Below, piece by piece: positions 1-12,026 of a DNA stretch of 64,000 bases. The notes below the pieces were generated by a model. That model ran no database searches. It was not told the DNA's origin and worked only from the letters and a program-made list of their open reading frames with translations. Location of the stretch: positions 214,535 to 278,534 of the forward strand of contig JAIQDT010004237.1 in assembly GCA_021521415.1 (NCBI GenBank), in the 5' to 3' direction. This DNA is from Bidens hawaiensis. Taxonomy: Eukaryota; Streptophyta; Magnoliopsida; Asterales; Asteraceae. A program made the translations under genes and the position numbers. Each line of letters begins with the position of its first letter. Positions within the stretch are counted from its first letter, which is position 1.

Positions 1-609
1 TGGGCTAAGAAGACAGGACGAGAACATGGTTGTGTTATCATGGTCCAACGGTCAAGGAACAAAAGTGTGGACCTTGCATACAATCGTGGAGGGGAACCCA
101 AACTCAAGGCCACAGCGAGGCATACCAGGAGTTCTATTAACGTTAAGGGAGGTGACGGTGATGAGGGTGGTGATCAGGTACGTTCTATTATCATTAAAAT
201 TCCTTTGTATATTCGTGTTATTAACGTTGATTTTTCGTGTTGATACCAGCCACCGTACTAGGACAGCCCGCAGCATGTTCCGCGTATATATCGCGCCGCC
301 CGATAGAGAGTAGAGCAGGGGATATTACAGCTCCAGGAGGACATGTCACAGCTCCAGCGTCAGATGGCCTGGGTGGTTGGGTTTATGTCCGCCCAGTAGC
401 GTGCTCAGGTGTACACACCACTGGCGCCACGTTTCGACCACGGGGTGATCACATCATGCGTCAAACGCCCACGAGATAACGACCATGCTGAGGGGAGGTC
501 GGCCACATGCAGACGAGACGGTGACGACGACGCGGATGATGCTGCAATTTAGATTTGTTTTTGTATTTTGTTTTTTTTTTCAAACTCATTTAATGTATTT
601 AATGTGTGT

Positions 610-657
<48 letters not shown>

Positions 658-1157
658 TTGTCTACGTTGTTTCGTTGCAATTTTAAAATTAAGCCAAATA
701 ATTATAACCGATTTTAGAAAACAAAAAATATAAAAAAAATAATTTTTTTACGCCCCGCCAAAATATTTCTTACACAGAAAAAAAATAAAAATAAAAATAA
801 AATAAAACACAGTAAAAAGACAAAAAACAAATACGACTTTTCAGGAAACACTCTACCTATCCGCCGCGGATACGTTGGGTATTTCCTAATTACCTAAAAT
901 ATGATTCACGTTGAGAAGATAAAGAATAACCATAAGTAACTAGACAATACCGACTTACCTTATGATGTGCAATCCAACTCCAAAAGCAAGTCGTACCGAT
1001 AATGTGTTGTTAAACAACGGGCTAATAGCGAGATCACATATGTATAATAAAGAGAATATAAAGAGAATGGAAAAACTGTTTCATTAAGTATATCATATCA
1101 AGTACATGAACCCTCTATTTATTGGGTTATAATATTAATACATACATAAATAGTAAT
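1..1157. other. AT-rich intergenic DNA, no confident gene
   Basis: No supported gene. A short open stretch at about 307-400 reads as a Leu/Gln/Met-rich heptad-like tail ending in TAG and could be the 3' end of a transposase-like or other coding sequence entering from the left. There is no start, no recognisable domain and no way to see upstream of the window. From about 730 the DNA is AT-rich with short A-runs and contains nothing I can name. Confidence 0.5.
612..653. repeat. (TA)n microsatellite
   Basis: About 20 uninterrupted TA units follow a short TG tract. This is a simple sequence repeat and is probably length-polymorphic. Confidence 0.95.
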
Positions 1158-1368
1158 AGGAGAAAGTGAATATGGGGCTGTTAAGCATCTAACCTTAGAT
1201 GCGAAACCCCCAAAACTACATAGTTTTGAGTCAAATTAATTAAAAAATAATTTTATTTTTGTATTCTTATTTCTCTCCCATTCCCCCATCTCCCTTGCAG
1301 ATTCACATATCTTTCCAATCTCATGACTAAATAGCTAAGTTTTCTACCATTGGCACTGAACTTGCAAG

Positions 1369-1848
1369 TAGGGGTGCAAATGAGCCGAGCTACTCGAGAT
1401 CGGCTTGTTAAAAAGCTCGATCGAGCCGAGCTTAATTGAGCCTGAGCCCGAGCTTCACTTATTGAGCTCAAGCCGGCTCGCGAGCTTAAACGAGCTTGCC
1501 ATTTTTATAATTTTTAACATATATATTTAATAATTATTAATTAATATATATAACGTTATGAAAAAATAAATAGAAATAACTAAATAATATATATTAATAT
1601 ATACATAAAGTTATAATAGAAAAAAATTATATAAAAATAATTATAATTAGATAAAAAATAGTTGATATATAGTAAACGAGTCGAGCCCGAGCCGAGCCCG
1701 AGCTTGAAAATTTACTCATGAGCCGAGCTCAAGCTTTGAAAATAAAGCTTGAATCGAGCCGAGCTCGAGCTCGAGCTCTGTGTAAGCTAAACGAGCCGAG
1801 CTCGAGCCTTGTTGAGCTCAGGCTTGACTTGGCTCGTTTGCACCCCTA
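1369..1848. mobile_element. hAT-type MITE nested in the Mutator-like element
   Basis: The 480-bp insertion has termini TAGGGGTGCAAA and TTTGCACCCCTA, a perfect 12-bp inverted repeat. It is flanked by a perfect 8-bp duplication CTTGCAAG (1361-1368 and 1849-1856). An 8-bp TSD and a YAGGGGTG-type end are hallmarks of hAT elements. The two subterminal regions (about 1381-1500 and 1676-1840) are packed with palindromic GAGCCGAGCTCGAGC-like units, as expected for hAT transposase sites. The centre is AT-rich and non-coding. It is non-autonomous and post-dates its host element. Confidence 0.88.
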
Positions 1849-1856
1849 CTTGCAAG

Positions 1857-2270
1857 TCATAAATTATACTTTACAACTAATTAAATACATAGATTAAAAA
1901 AAATAACAATAATTCGCCACCTAAAACTGAACACTTACTGATGATCCATTTGCATCTCAATTAATGGCTTTGCATGAGATAGCTTAATTTTTCAATTTTA
2001 CACACCAGAGAAATAGACTTTACATAAAATAAAAAAGAAAAGAAGAAAAAAGAAAAAAAAAAGCCATGTACAAAAAATCCATTACATGTAGAAAGTAAGA
2101 ATCGAGGATTTGGGTTAGTTTACCAACCTCGTTCATGGATTGTAATAGATCGTAAGAAGCCTATATTAAGAACAATTACTATCTGTTAAGATTTGAGATT
2201 AGTAGTGCGGGGGGGGGGGGGTATCGATCCGTAACGATGTATACGTATAAAATTGGGGAAGAAATATTAT
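1857..2270. other. Non-coding interior of the Mutator-like element
   Basis: AT-rich filler between the nested hAT MITE and the right TIR. It contains purine-rich runs at about 2030-2060 and a run of 13 or so G residues at about 2209-2221. No ORF or motif is recognised. Confidence 0.6.
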
Positions 2271-2398
2271 AGAGAGAAATAAGAATATAAAAATAAAATT
2301 ATTTTTTAATTAATTTGACTCAAAACTATGTGGTTTTGTGGGTTTCACATCTAAGATTAGATGTTTAACAGCCCTATATTTACTTTCCCCATAGTAAT

Positions 2399-4554
2399 GT
2401 GGGAGTTTAGAATACGGATAGTCACCTATAAATGCTCATAAAACTTTTAAGGTTAATTTCAAGTATTAATTTTGTTCCATATATTTCATTTATTTTTTAT
2501 CTTTAATTTTGTTCCTTTCCTTCAAATAACGAAATTTATTTATTTTTATTATTTGAAAAATCCCGTGTAACAAGAATTCAAAAGCTAGTATTATATATAA
2601 GTTTAAAATTAGTTTGGTGTTGTTGATCTCTTATTGATCCATGTGGCACCAAGTGGTGGTGACACATCATTTTTGTTTTTTCTTTTACTTTTTTTACGTT
2701 AGCTTTTTTTTTCATACTAATTTATCTTTACGGTTTCATGTCGATACCGTTGGAACATGGTTGTGCACCTCAATGTTTTTTTGTTTAATTATAGATTATT
2801 ATTTTGAGACTTATTAATTTACGTTTATAATTTAGTATCGTACGAACCGAATTCATGTATGATTTTCATTGTAGTGCGCAGGTTTTTGTTTGTTTTATAA
2901 GACATAATTACGAAGTTAGTCCCTGACATTTTTCTAAGTAACAAAATTGGGTACTAAATTTTAAAAGTTACAGGTATGAATACTAAGGTTTTAATTTTGT
3001 AACGATGTTAAGTTCTAACTTTAACTTCCGTTAAAAGTTAATAGAATTTGCGTTAGCTCACCATCGTAACGTTGAGTTTGCCAATGTTTGGGCTTAACAC
3101 TCGGGTTTTACCAATACCCAATTTTAACCGACCGAATAAACATTGTTTTAAATATATTATTTTTTTTGTATGCTAGCCTTTTTTATGTTAATTCAATAAA
3201 TTTATATTTTGGGTTTTATTAAGGTACGTTTATTAACGTAACAAATACCCACCAAATATGCGTCAACTCGCTGTTGTAACACAATGCCCGATTTTACTAG
3301 CCGAATAAATATTGTTTAAAACATGGTAATTTTAAAAATAGTACTTTATACGAGTGCCGCTCTTATATAAAGTATGTTAATATGATGAATTTATTTTTTA
3401 GGTTTAGTTCTGGTACCAAAACAATGTAATAAATGTGAACAAAATTCAAGTTGACTCACAACTGCAACACTTGAGTTTTACCTACTGAATTCACCGAGTA
3501 ACGCACAGGTAAACCACAATTTGCCTTATTAATAAGAACGTGCTAAACACAAATATGCCAAATAATATAGTGAGAATATGGGTATTGGTTTGTTAATAAA
3601 GGTACCTTAATAAAACCTAAAATATAAATTTGTTGAATTAACATATAAAAAGATTAGCATAAAAAACAAAAACATTTAAAATGATGTTTATTCGGTCATT
3701 AAAAGTATGTGTTGTTAAAATCAATCGTTGAAGTCTGGGCATTGGTAAACCCGATTGTTACGAAGGCGAGTTGACGCGAATTCCGTTTACTTTTAACATT
3801 CGTTAATTTTCAACCAAATTGTAATATTCGTTAATTTTAAAACCCGAAACCCGACCAATTTTAAATTTTTTGGATTTTCATTTATTAATAATTTGAATTT
3901 TCATTTATTAATAATTGATATTTTAAATTTACAAAACTGTTATTTCCCAAAGTTCCATTTTATAAATTTCGAGCATTTATTTTGTTTAAACCCGAGTGTC
4001 TTTTATGAGTTTCTTGTTCAAAACAATCATTAATTCGATTTATGACCGATTTGAACTATTTATGTTTTGGTTGAACACTTTATGTTGATTACAATCCTCC
4101 CTGACCGTGAATTGACTTTTTCAACTCAATTTTGATGAGTAAATTGATATTTTGTCTAACTATTAACTTTCATTTATCAAGTTTGACCAAAATTCAAACC
4201 ATTTAAAAGAATCTTTGTGCTTGTTCATCTATAAATAGAACTTATTTCCCCTTCATGCAATCTTGCCACACACCAATTCAAGAAATATGATATTCTTGTA
4301 TTTTAAGGAGTTTTGCTTACTTTGGCGTTCCAAAGTCAAACCGATCAAGTGTCAAGTCCTTCTTTTATTTTCTTGTTTCATTCCTCAGAGTAATTTGTTG
4401 TTGTATTTCCACATGATCATATCATTTAGAACTTGACTCTATGTTAAAAGTAATTTAACAATAATGTTAGTTCAAAAAAAACGAACCCAGTTAGCTTATG
4501 TGGCCATTCGGTTAAAATTTGGAAATTTTGTACTTTTACTTTCAAAACAAGATT
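2399..4554. other. AT-rich intergenic DNA
   Basis: No ORF of note on either strand. It contains the inverted-repeat region annotated separately and a short direct repeat near 3885-3910. I see no gene, RNA or intact transposon otherwise. Confidence 0.6.
3010..3830. repeat. Diverged inverted repeat (foldback-like)
   Basis: Sequence at about 3010-3250 matches the reverse complement of about 3580-3830 over roughly 240 bp. Long near-identical stretches centre on the phrases 'GACCGAATAAACAT' and 'AATTTATATTTTGGGTTTTATTAAGGTAC'-like sequence (3126-3225 against 3600-3705). A weaker third copy in direct orientation lies at about 3285-3500. No clear target-site duplication or defined termini are seen, so it may be a degraded foldback element, or a repeat inverted by rearrangement. 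Confidence 0.55.
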
Positions 4555-5846
4555 CTTGTGGTCTATTTGTTATGGGGTAATGTAACACCCCGGCTAAAAC
4601 GTAAACGCTTGAGTGTGACGTACAGATTGCTCAAACTCATGTAACACTCTTAGGTGACCATAATAACATTTTTTCATTTAAATCTTCATGTAACACAAGT
4701 TTATCAAATAATATAAATTGTAATAAATAAATAAACAAATTATAAGTTTTCTTTGAATATCCTATAAGCATGCTATGTGTCTTCTAACTTTCATCCTCGT
4801 ATCTCTACACCTGTAACATATGCATAAAATAAAGTTAGCTACGAACATAGCTGGTGAGGTTCCCACAGTTTGATATAATACATAAAAATCATACAATTCA
4901 TGGACAAGTGATAAACGAGTAAGTAAAGTCCTTTCCAGTTGGTATCAACCAACGTACTCGGGTAATCACACAAGTAAGGTCCTTTCCAGTTGGTAACAAC
5001 CAACGTACGCGGATAATGAGGCCCTTTTCCACTCGATACAATGGACCTGAGTGCAAAGGGGGGCGTACGATCATACTTATTGAGGCTACCACGTGCAAGT
5101 AAATTCGAACAAATAATCAAATAACACACAAGTCCATATAGTGAATTGTAATTTGTAATCGAAATCATAAATACCTGAATTTTTGTAGGATACATATGCT
5201 ATCCCAAAATATGAAAGTGTTTAAAAAGCGGTAGTGAGAAACTCACCTTGAAATCGAAGCTAAATTTGTAATATAAGCCGAAAACATGATAGCGAAATGA
5301 AGCAACCAAAAGTGTTTTAAGGTTGTAAACGGCGTATGAACCGAATGCGTCATAAAATCTGACTTGAATGATCCACACTAGCTAGGATAAATAATACGGG
5401 ACTTTAATCGAGAATCTAACATGATTATATATTGATAAGTTATGTTGAGGTTTTGAGATTATAATACAAGTTTTACCAATCTTGATTATTATATTATTAT
5501 TTTAGTTAACGGAATTGCAATTACAATATCATATTATTATTTTATAGGCGACGACGTGAAGAATAATAACGTTCAAGGTTCTTGAATTAATAATTATAAG
5601 TTAGAACTTTATTGGACGTTTAAACAAAATGAGTTTTAATAGTTCAAATGTTACCATATAGATTATTAACGATTTTTAATTAACGTTTTATGAGAGTGAA
5701 AGTTCGGTTTTTAAGTGAAAATGGTGAGATATAATTTATATAAATTTTATTTAATTTAAACTGATTTTTATGATTTAATTATGATTTAAAATTATTTATA
5801 ATGATTTAATAAATAAAAGATTCATTAAAAACCATATTAAATATTA

Positions 5847-5916
5847 AGGGATTGACCCGGGTTGGAGAGTGTTATTATACCAGAGTGCTAACCAGTTGGA
5901 CTAGGCAATACATTCG
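5847..5916 (-). repeat. tRNA-like segment 1 in solo LTR
   Basis: On the minus strand this stretch has an A-box-like TAGTCCAACTGGTTAG and, downstream, a B-box-like GGGTCAATCCC. Spacing is roughly that of a tRNA gene. Stems are imperfect and there is no convincing anticodon arm, so this is a tRNA relic or tRNA-derived promoter rather than a working tRNA. Confidence 0.4.
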
Positions 5917-5985
5917 TCTAAGGTATGGTTTATATTAAATATATTAACTTATTAAAAATAGTATTTATGCATATTAATATCAAAA

Positions 5986-6064
5986 AGGCTGATCCGGGGT
6001 TTCAAACCTGGATCTAGCCGTTTATACGCGAGAGTTCAAACCATTAGACCAGTACAACATTCAG
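5986..6064 (-). repeat. tRNA-like segment 2 in solo LTR
   Basis: On the minus strand this stretch has an A-box-like TGGTCTAATGGT and a strong B-box-like GGTTTGAAACCCC inside a stem-forming context. It lies about 70 bp from segment 1 in the same orientation. Both are followed by similar AT-rich sequence, as if a roughly 140-bp unit had duplicated in tandem and diverged. Confidence 0.45.
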
Positions 6065-7097
6065 TTTATATCTTGAAAATGATTTATTCTAATATAGCAT
6101 TCTGGATCATCTTCTTAATCAAAAACCCTAGATTTAGAAATCAATAAAACTGATCCGTGTTTGCCGTAATTAGTTTAGGGGTTTGTTTACACCGTTGTTT
6201 GCGAATTAAAACAATATAATAATTACCTTGAAGGTTGCCGGAAAGAAGGAGAAAAGGAATGGCCAGAAGTTTGGACTGGAAATTCTTGATTATAGCTTCT
6301 GGGTGTATTATGCTGTTAATTGGTGTTGGGTGTGGATTTAAGCTTATGATATTGGTCTATTTATACTACTAATTGAGTCAATTACAAGTTAATGTTGATG
6401 ATTTCATCGCGGCTTAATACCCGACGATGGTTACGGCTTGTATTACGGGATTTCGGTCAATAAAAACATGTTTTAAAGGTTGGTCAGACGTTATGGTTAA
6501 AGGCTGTTATAATATTTAATTTGTTTAGAATAAGAGATTTTGTGGTGATTGGAGCTCACTGGAATTGTTTTCCGGCCGCTGGAGCCTTCATCTGGAAAAC
6601 GGGAATGCGGCAGGGAGGGCTGGGATGATTTTATAAAATATATTAATTTAAATCATATTTACACTAACAGACCTTGGACTTTAATTCTTCTTGTGAATTA
6701 GAATTAATAATATAGTTACATTTTAGACCTTGAACTTTGATAAATGATAAATCTTGAAATATATATTATATAACTTGGATAGTTTTGCAATAAACCCGAA
6801 ACGTTTGAAGTTCGTTTAATTAAGAACTTTAAATCCCGGATTCTCGTTACTAGAACAAATTAATGGAAAACGAACGATCAACAAACATAAATCATCGTGC
6901 ATATTAAATTAACGATATACATTAAAAAAAAATATAATGAAACAACGAACGGGTCATATTAACGAATACCACACGAAACGAAACTTGAGAAAATTATTAA
7001 TGTATGTGTGTATATATAATTATATATATTTTTATAAACAAAACCGAAAATTCGAAATGGCTCGGGTTTTCGGGTTTGAAAAGTAACAAATGTTACA

Positions 7098-7789
7098 GGT
7101 AATGAAATGGACGTTGGAATGGAATGGACAATGTAATGGAATGGATCATTACCAATCCATTGAGATGTTTGGTTACCATGTTAGAATGGAATGAATTTTT
7201 TGTTGTTTGGTAGGTTAGAAAAGCTGAAATAAAATAAAAGTCGTAGTAAATGGCGATGGGTGGATGATGGTGGTGAGAAGAGATCGGTAATAGTGATGGG
7301 TGGCGATGGAGATGCGTGGGAGCAGGTAGTGATAGGTGTTGGTGGTGCCGGGCGATGTTGGCTGGTGGTGGCGGTGGTAGGCGGTGTGTAGTGGAGATGA
7401 TGGCAGGAAAAGATGGTGCTGAGTGGCTGCAACGGTGGGCGGCTGTCGGTGGTGGTGATGGTTTGGATCGATTGTTGTTGGTGGTGGTGGTTAGTGGTAG
7501 ATGTTGGTGGCGGGTTGATGATAGTGGTGGATGGTTGGTGGGGGCGGAGGTGGTGGAGGGCGGTGATGGTGGTGGAGGTAATATATTGATATGGTATGAA
7601 AGAGGGAATGGAAAGAAAAAAAAACAAGGGGAATGAATGGAATGAATTTGGGGTAATTTATGGGGAATTGAATAGACATGATAATGGGTGATTCCATTCC
7701 AATGACAACCAAACACCTTTTTATTTCATTCCCTAACAATGGTTAATTCCATTCCAACTCTTATTCCTGCATACCAAACGCTACCTTAC
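7098..7789. mobile_element. MITE-like element with GGAATGGAATGG ends, split by solo LTR
   Basis: The right end (about 7685-7789), reverse-complemented, matches the left end: repeated GGAATGGAAT units next to a 'GTTTGGT' stretch. The left end appears to begin about 20-25 bp before 4581, because the DNA joined across the solo LTR restores the match. This is the familiar plant non-autonomous element rich in ATTCCATTCC. The exact termini and TSD are not resolved, so the superfamily is left open. Confidence 0.45.
7245..7605. repeat. GGT-rich low-complexity tract
   Basis: A purine-rich GGTGGTGG/GATGG tract. On the minus strand it gives a long Pro/His/Thr/Ser-rich open frame that is a compositional artefact and not a gene. 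Confidence 0.85.
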
Positions 7790-7794
7790 ATCCT

Positions 7795-9614
7795 TGATGT
7801 GTGAAAAGCGTATATTATTAATAACCAAGTTTTACCGAATTCACCTAAAAACCACACAATCGGCAAGTGTACCGGTCGTTATGTAGCTAGCAAGTAAGAA
7901 CGGATATCGAACCTAGGACACTATGAGTAAACTCTAATTATTAAACCTTATTAATTACTTATCTAGACTCTATTTTGATTTTTAGATTTTTTTTATATTA
8001 ATTAAACTAATAATACTTAACTAATTAAGAATTAAACTAAAAATGAACTTTAATAAAAATTGGACTTTAACCAAACGTGAGAAACGACTACCTAGGTAAT
8101 GGAATCCTACTAGTTAAATTAATAGCTAACGAACTTGACTTGGTTGCAAAACAATATCTAAAAAAAATATGACACCAAAGACCACTAAAGTACGCTAGAT
8201 CGCCTCCTGGCCTCACCAACGACACCCTAGAACTCTAATGACATGTGAAGCTCAATTGTTAAAGGTTTGGATCACCTCCCGGTCTCACCTTACCTAATAA
8301 TACTATGGTACCCCAGAACCCAAATCACCTCTCGGTGTCTTTGAATACAATATATATAAATATAAAGGGGGTATTTTTAATTAATTGGAACACGACTTGT
8401 ATCACAATAATCTAAAGGGACCTAGGCTAACTCGCTCCTGCGCAATTATTACCCAAAACCACAAAAGACAAAGATGGCACAACACTAAATTGCCTCCCGA
8501 CCTCTCTAGAGATAGAATAATAAAATCTAATCCGCTCTCTATAATTATTCCTACGATTTTTTTGACCATAAATCGTAAAAAAGTTGAAAACAAAAGGTAG
8601 ACAACCTAATCATGCATCTAATAATCACCAATGACTATCAAACACAAGTGGAATAATTATTAAAGCAAAAATTGGATTCAATTACGCATATATATCATGA
8701 ACAAACCAATTAAAAACTTTACCATAACACTAAATCAACCAACATCAAATAAAAATTCGTCAAACCATCAATCTAACATAGTACTCAACCAAAACCTAGG
8801 TAGTTTAATATACTTAGCTACTCATAAAAAAATATAAAACAAAAATAAAATATATGTTACGGTTCATAAATTTAAAAGTGTAACAAAAAAGTTTGCCTGC
8901 TGTTGACTTTTCCTTGGTTTTTCTATTTGGCCGTGAGTTTGAGTGACCAATCCTTTTTTTTCTCTTTTGCTTCGTTTCTCCGATGCCTCTAGATCTTTCT
9001 TTTTGACTTCCGACTTTGTTTCTTGATGGCGACTTTGCTGCTTCTGTCTGACCTTGTTCCTTTTTTCAAAGAAACCCAACGTGGGTTTTTATGTTTTGGT
9101 TGTTATCCTCTTCCTGCCTCCGCATGATGATCTCTTTATATATATTTTTTATAGTTATAATAATAATCATCTAGGGTTTTTTTTCCTTTTAGCCCACAAA
9201 AAAGCCTATAGCCCACAAACTAGTTAACAGCCCAAGAGTAATCCATGTCAGCTCCATTCATTTACAAGTCTAACCAGGTAAGAAAATAAGTAAACCATAT
9301 TGATTCGTATAATTTAACTTTAGGTTTCTTTCTTTTCTTTCTTTGTTTATACTTTATTTTAATTACTTGAAAGCATGAATTATTGGCATTATGTAAACTT
9401 GGGTTTATTATTATTATTATTATTATTAAAATTACTATTTAAATACTCGGTTTCAAGTTTAGTAAAAATTGCTCTAATTTAGCTCATTGTCTCTTAGAAC
9501 CTTAAAAACCCACATATGAACCAATAAGGAGTATATACAATAAAAACCTGGCTCAAAATATTTGAATGTATAGGAATATTTATATAATATTATATATATT
9601 TTTAGACCACATCA
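7795..9614 (-). repeat. Athila-1 3' LTR (1820 bp)
   Basis: Termini are TGATGTG...CACATCA. It matches the interrupted 5' LTR throughout with scattered substitutions and small indels. It contains about four copies of an ATCACCTCCCGGTCTC-like motif (8199-8217, 8271-8289, 8324-8340, 8489-8507). A small minus ORF (8864-9079), Lys-rich, is present in both LTR copies but has no recognised function. Confidence 0.93.
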
Positions 9615-9629
9615 AATGTCCCCACACTT
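9615..9629 (-). promoter_or_regulatory. Athila-1 polypurine tract
   Basis: On the sense (minus) strand, AAGTGTGGGGACATT abuts the LTR start. A purine tract directly upstream of the 3' LTR is the plus-strand DNA primer site. Confidence 0.8.
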
Positions 9630-11495
9630 AAACATTTTTCGTCCCTGAAAAAGTAATCTACACAGGATCATAACCGAGATATACAATATAAACCCACAAC
9701 TCTTGAATTTTCTTTTATTTTCAATATTTAAAACTATCAAACACATTAATCATGATTTCCGATATACCTATCCATGGAATTTGCTTAATAAGATAAATCT
9801 GGTCGATTGCCAGTATTGTTGTCCACTTAAACCCATGCCTTTTAATACTTACTGAGACAAGTAAGATGCGGCAAGTTTATTAGTTTATATGATCTAGTGG
9901 GACCCACAATTAAGAACAATTTCACACGGTTTTACCGGACCCGAGCCACCCCAACTTGACTTAAACCTCATATCTAGTTGATCAATAAATGTTGTGCCAA
10001 TATAAGAACAGCTAAAGACGATCAAGGATATTGTTTATCCACCTAAGCTTAAGCAGTAAGGTCTAACTGGCAGCCATTAGATACGGTTAAGGTATGTATT
10101 AAGTAACTAACTAGTAAGTGTTCCCCACTACATGACATACCCCCGTTATCAAGCAACACCCCAAAGTCCATCTCCATGGGTGAGTATGCACGAATTCATC
10201 TGTAGGGCTTACATATGACGTGTCCCTTGTGGTCCGTTTCTTAATGGTATTAGGACGCGAGAAACGGACCCCATATGACTAACAGCGTGGATGATCAAGT
10301 CAGTGTATTTTGTACTTTGAAGTACGGGATGATCATGTTTAATGACTTATATATGGCAGAAAAACTGCGGGTTTGCTCTTTGAGCTCTTTTAATATTCAT
10401 AAATCCATTTAGGAGATATGAATACCTAGATGATATACCGCATAAAGACCCATGGTGTCCGAACCTCGGAGCATCCCATCAATACAGGATTTAAGGTTAT
10501 AAAACCATACGCCTATGAAGTGTTAACCACTAAAACTAGAAGTATGATATTTATGTTTATATCACAGGCTACTTAGGCATACCCTAACGTTAAACCTACC
10601 CAAGCATCGTATGATTAGTCTATTCAGATTTCTATAAAATTTTTAATTTATACGATCAAACTAAACATAAGGCTTGAGTATGGTCAGACCTTTCATCCCA
10701 TTTTCTATAGTCTAATATGTATCCCTCTAAAAATCAAGCAATTTAAGTTCAATTAAGTCTACAAGCATACTGTCCTTTCATTCTTAAGGGGCTGAGCCTA
10801 CTGACACATCAAATACAGAGTCTACCTGTTCGGTTACATCCCAGTATATGTGTTGATCTAAAAAAATTTTTTTTTTTATAAATTTTTCCATAAAAATTTT
10901 CAAGAGTGTTGTCAAAATCATCGGTAAATTAATATCATCTCCTGTTTAATGTAGAAAAACAATTTCAAGGACATTTTTTTTGTTTTATTTTTGTTTTTAT
11001 TTTATTTTATTTTTGTTTTTTTTATTTTTGTTTTTTTAAATTTTTTTATTAAGAAAAACATCAGTTTTCCATCGCCACACTTAAAATCTACATTGTCCCC
11101 AATGTAGGAATAGAAAATGACAAAAAATAAAGTAGAATTAAAATCTAAAACAAGTAAAATGGAACAGACTCCCCTGGTAATGATGCAATTCTCTTCACAA
11201 GTCTTGTTCCTAGGCAACCGTATAGCATTTCATTTGCGGCCGTAGCTTCTGGGTGTCCTCTACAATATGATAGGCTCAGAAAAATCCTCATCCGAATGGA
11301 GATTGAGTACGAACGAGAAAATCCAAGCCTACAAAATAAAACTCAAAACAACCCAAAGCAGACATCAAACAGACTCTAAGGACTAAAACAGACTCAAAGA
11401 AAAATAAAATAAAATAAAATAAATAAGAATAAAATAAAAGTAAAAAATGCAACTAAGTTTTATACAAACTCTACAACTCGGGCAAAGTCCCGAGT
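9630..11495 (-). other. Athila-1 conserved non-coding region between integrase and 3' LTR
   Basis: No ORF is supported, although Athila elements often have an env-like ORF here. Blocks at about 9930-10300 and 10430-10560 are strikingly similar to the same region of Athila-2 (about 55970-56345 and 56480-56610). One shared phrase runs from the 'CCCCCGTTATCAAGCAA' stretch at about 10141 to 'GCGTGGATGATCAAGTCAG' at about 10300. Conservation between elements whose LTRs differ completely suggests a selected cis element. The left part (10980-11050) is T-rich low complexity. Confidence 0.6.
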
Positions 11496-11508
11496 GTGCT
11501 CTCATCCT

Positions 11509-12026
11509 CTACTCTCCAGGCGGATCAAGGTAGATCGCCTCCTCCTCGCGATCTCCAAGTGGACCTCCAACACAATGCTTTAGTCTATGCCCATTCACTT
11601 TCCAAGAATGTCCATCGTCAGCCTCTATCTCGACCGCTCCATACGGAAATACCTCCTTCACAACGAACAGACCAGCCCATCGGGATTTCAATTTACCCGG
11701 AAACAACTTCAACCGGAAATTATATAGAAGAACCTTATCCCCACACTTAAACTCTTTGGGCCCCTTAATATGCTTATCATGAAGTTCCTTTGTCTGCTCC
11801 TTATACCCCCAACTTCTTTCATATGCCTCGTTCCGTAGCTCCTCTACCTCATGAATTTGAAGATAACGACTCTTTCCCGCCGCAGATAAATCAAGATTTA
11901 CGCATGATGCTCTAACTTAACAGGAAGATGGCATGCCTTTCCATAAACTAGCCGAAAGGGAGTGGTCCCGATAGGCGTTTTAAATGCAGTACGAAAGGCC
12001 CAGAGTGCATCATCTAACTTTTCAGC
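11509..12026 (-). pseudogene. pol: Athila-1 integrase C-terminal part (broken)
   Basis: The minus-strand frame 11712-11509 reads an Athila-type integrase tail (KLKSRWAGLFVVKEVFPYG, then a W-x-V-N-G-H-R-L-K segment). This follows the catalytic core encoded to its right. Between 11713 and 12026 the same protein continues in other frames with stops. The core and tail are therefore separated by frameshifts, and no intact integrase can be made. It ends at a stop near 11509, a little before the non-coding region. Confidence 0.8.

Larger units (their letters stand above)
1158..2390. mobile_element. Mutator-like non-autonomous DNA transposon (long TIRs)
   Basis: The ends are long terminal inverted repeats: 1159 to about 1277 pairs with about 2271 to 2390 with only scattered mismatches. 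Outer ends read GGAGAAAGT on the left and GGGGAAAGT on the reverse complement of the right. The flanks carry a direct repeat ATAGTAAT (1150-1157 and 2391-2398), extendable to 9 bp with one mismatch. Long TIRs of about 115 bp with a duplication near 9 bp are typical of MULEs. There is no transposase ORF, so the element depends on a helper. The interior holds a nested hAT MITE and a G-run at about 2209-2221. The superfamily call rests on TIR length and TSD only. Confidence 0.7.
4581..7097. mobile_element. Solo LTR, 2.5 kb, TGTAACACCC type
   Basis: The element starts TGTAACACCC and ends TGTTACA. It is flanked by a perfect 5-bp duplication GGTAA (4576-4580 and 7098-7102). It has no gag or pol, no primer-binding site and no internal pair of LTRs. 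The simplest reading is a solo LTR left by recombination between the two LTRs of a full element. The TGTAACACCC start is common in plant Ty3/gypsy LTRs. Small ORFs inside (for example 4839-5195 minus) have no family resemblance. Two tRNA-like segments occur inside it. It split a pre-existing MITE-like element. Confidence 0.8.

Noticed and set aside
26..313. Overlapping small ORFs at the left edge
   Set aside because: Several frames are open over the same short region, with no domain or homologous copy in the window.
4839..5195. 118-codon minus-strand ORF in the solo LTR
   Set aside because: Lies wholly in an LTR and repeats a CCTTTCCAGTTGGTA-like word; no protein family resemblance.
5986..6064. 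Functional tRNA gene
   Set aside because: A/B-box-like words are present but stems are imperfect and no anticodon arm is convincing; kept only as a tRNA-like relic.
7093..7716. 207-codon minus-strand ORF rich in Pro, His, Thr and Ser
   Set aside because: It is the translation of a GGT/GGA low-complexity tract inside a MITE-like element; there is no domain and its composition follows the repeat.
8864..9079. Lys-rich minus-strand ORF in the Athila-1 LTR (also 45083-45349)
   Set aside because: Present in both LTR copies only because the LTRs are homologous; frames differ between copies and there is no domain.
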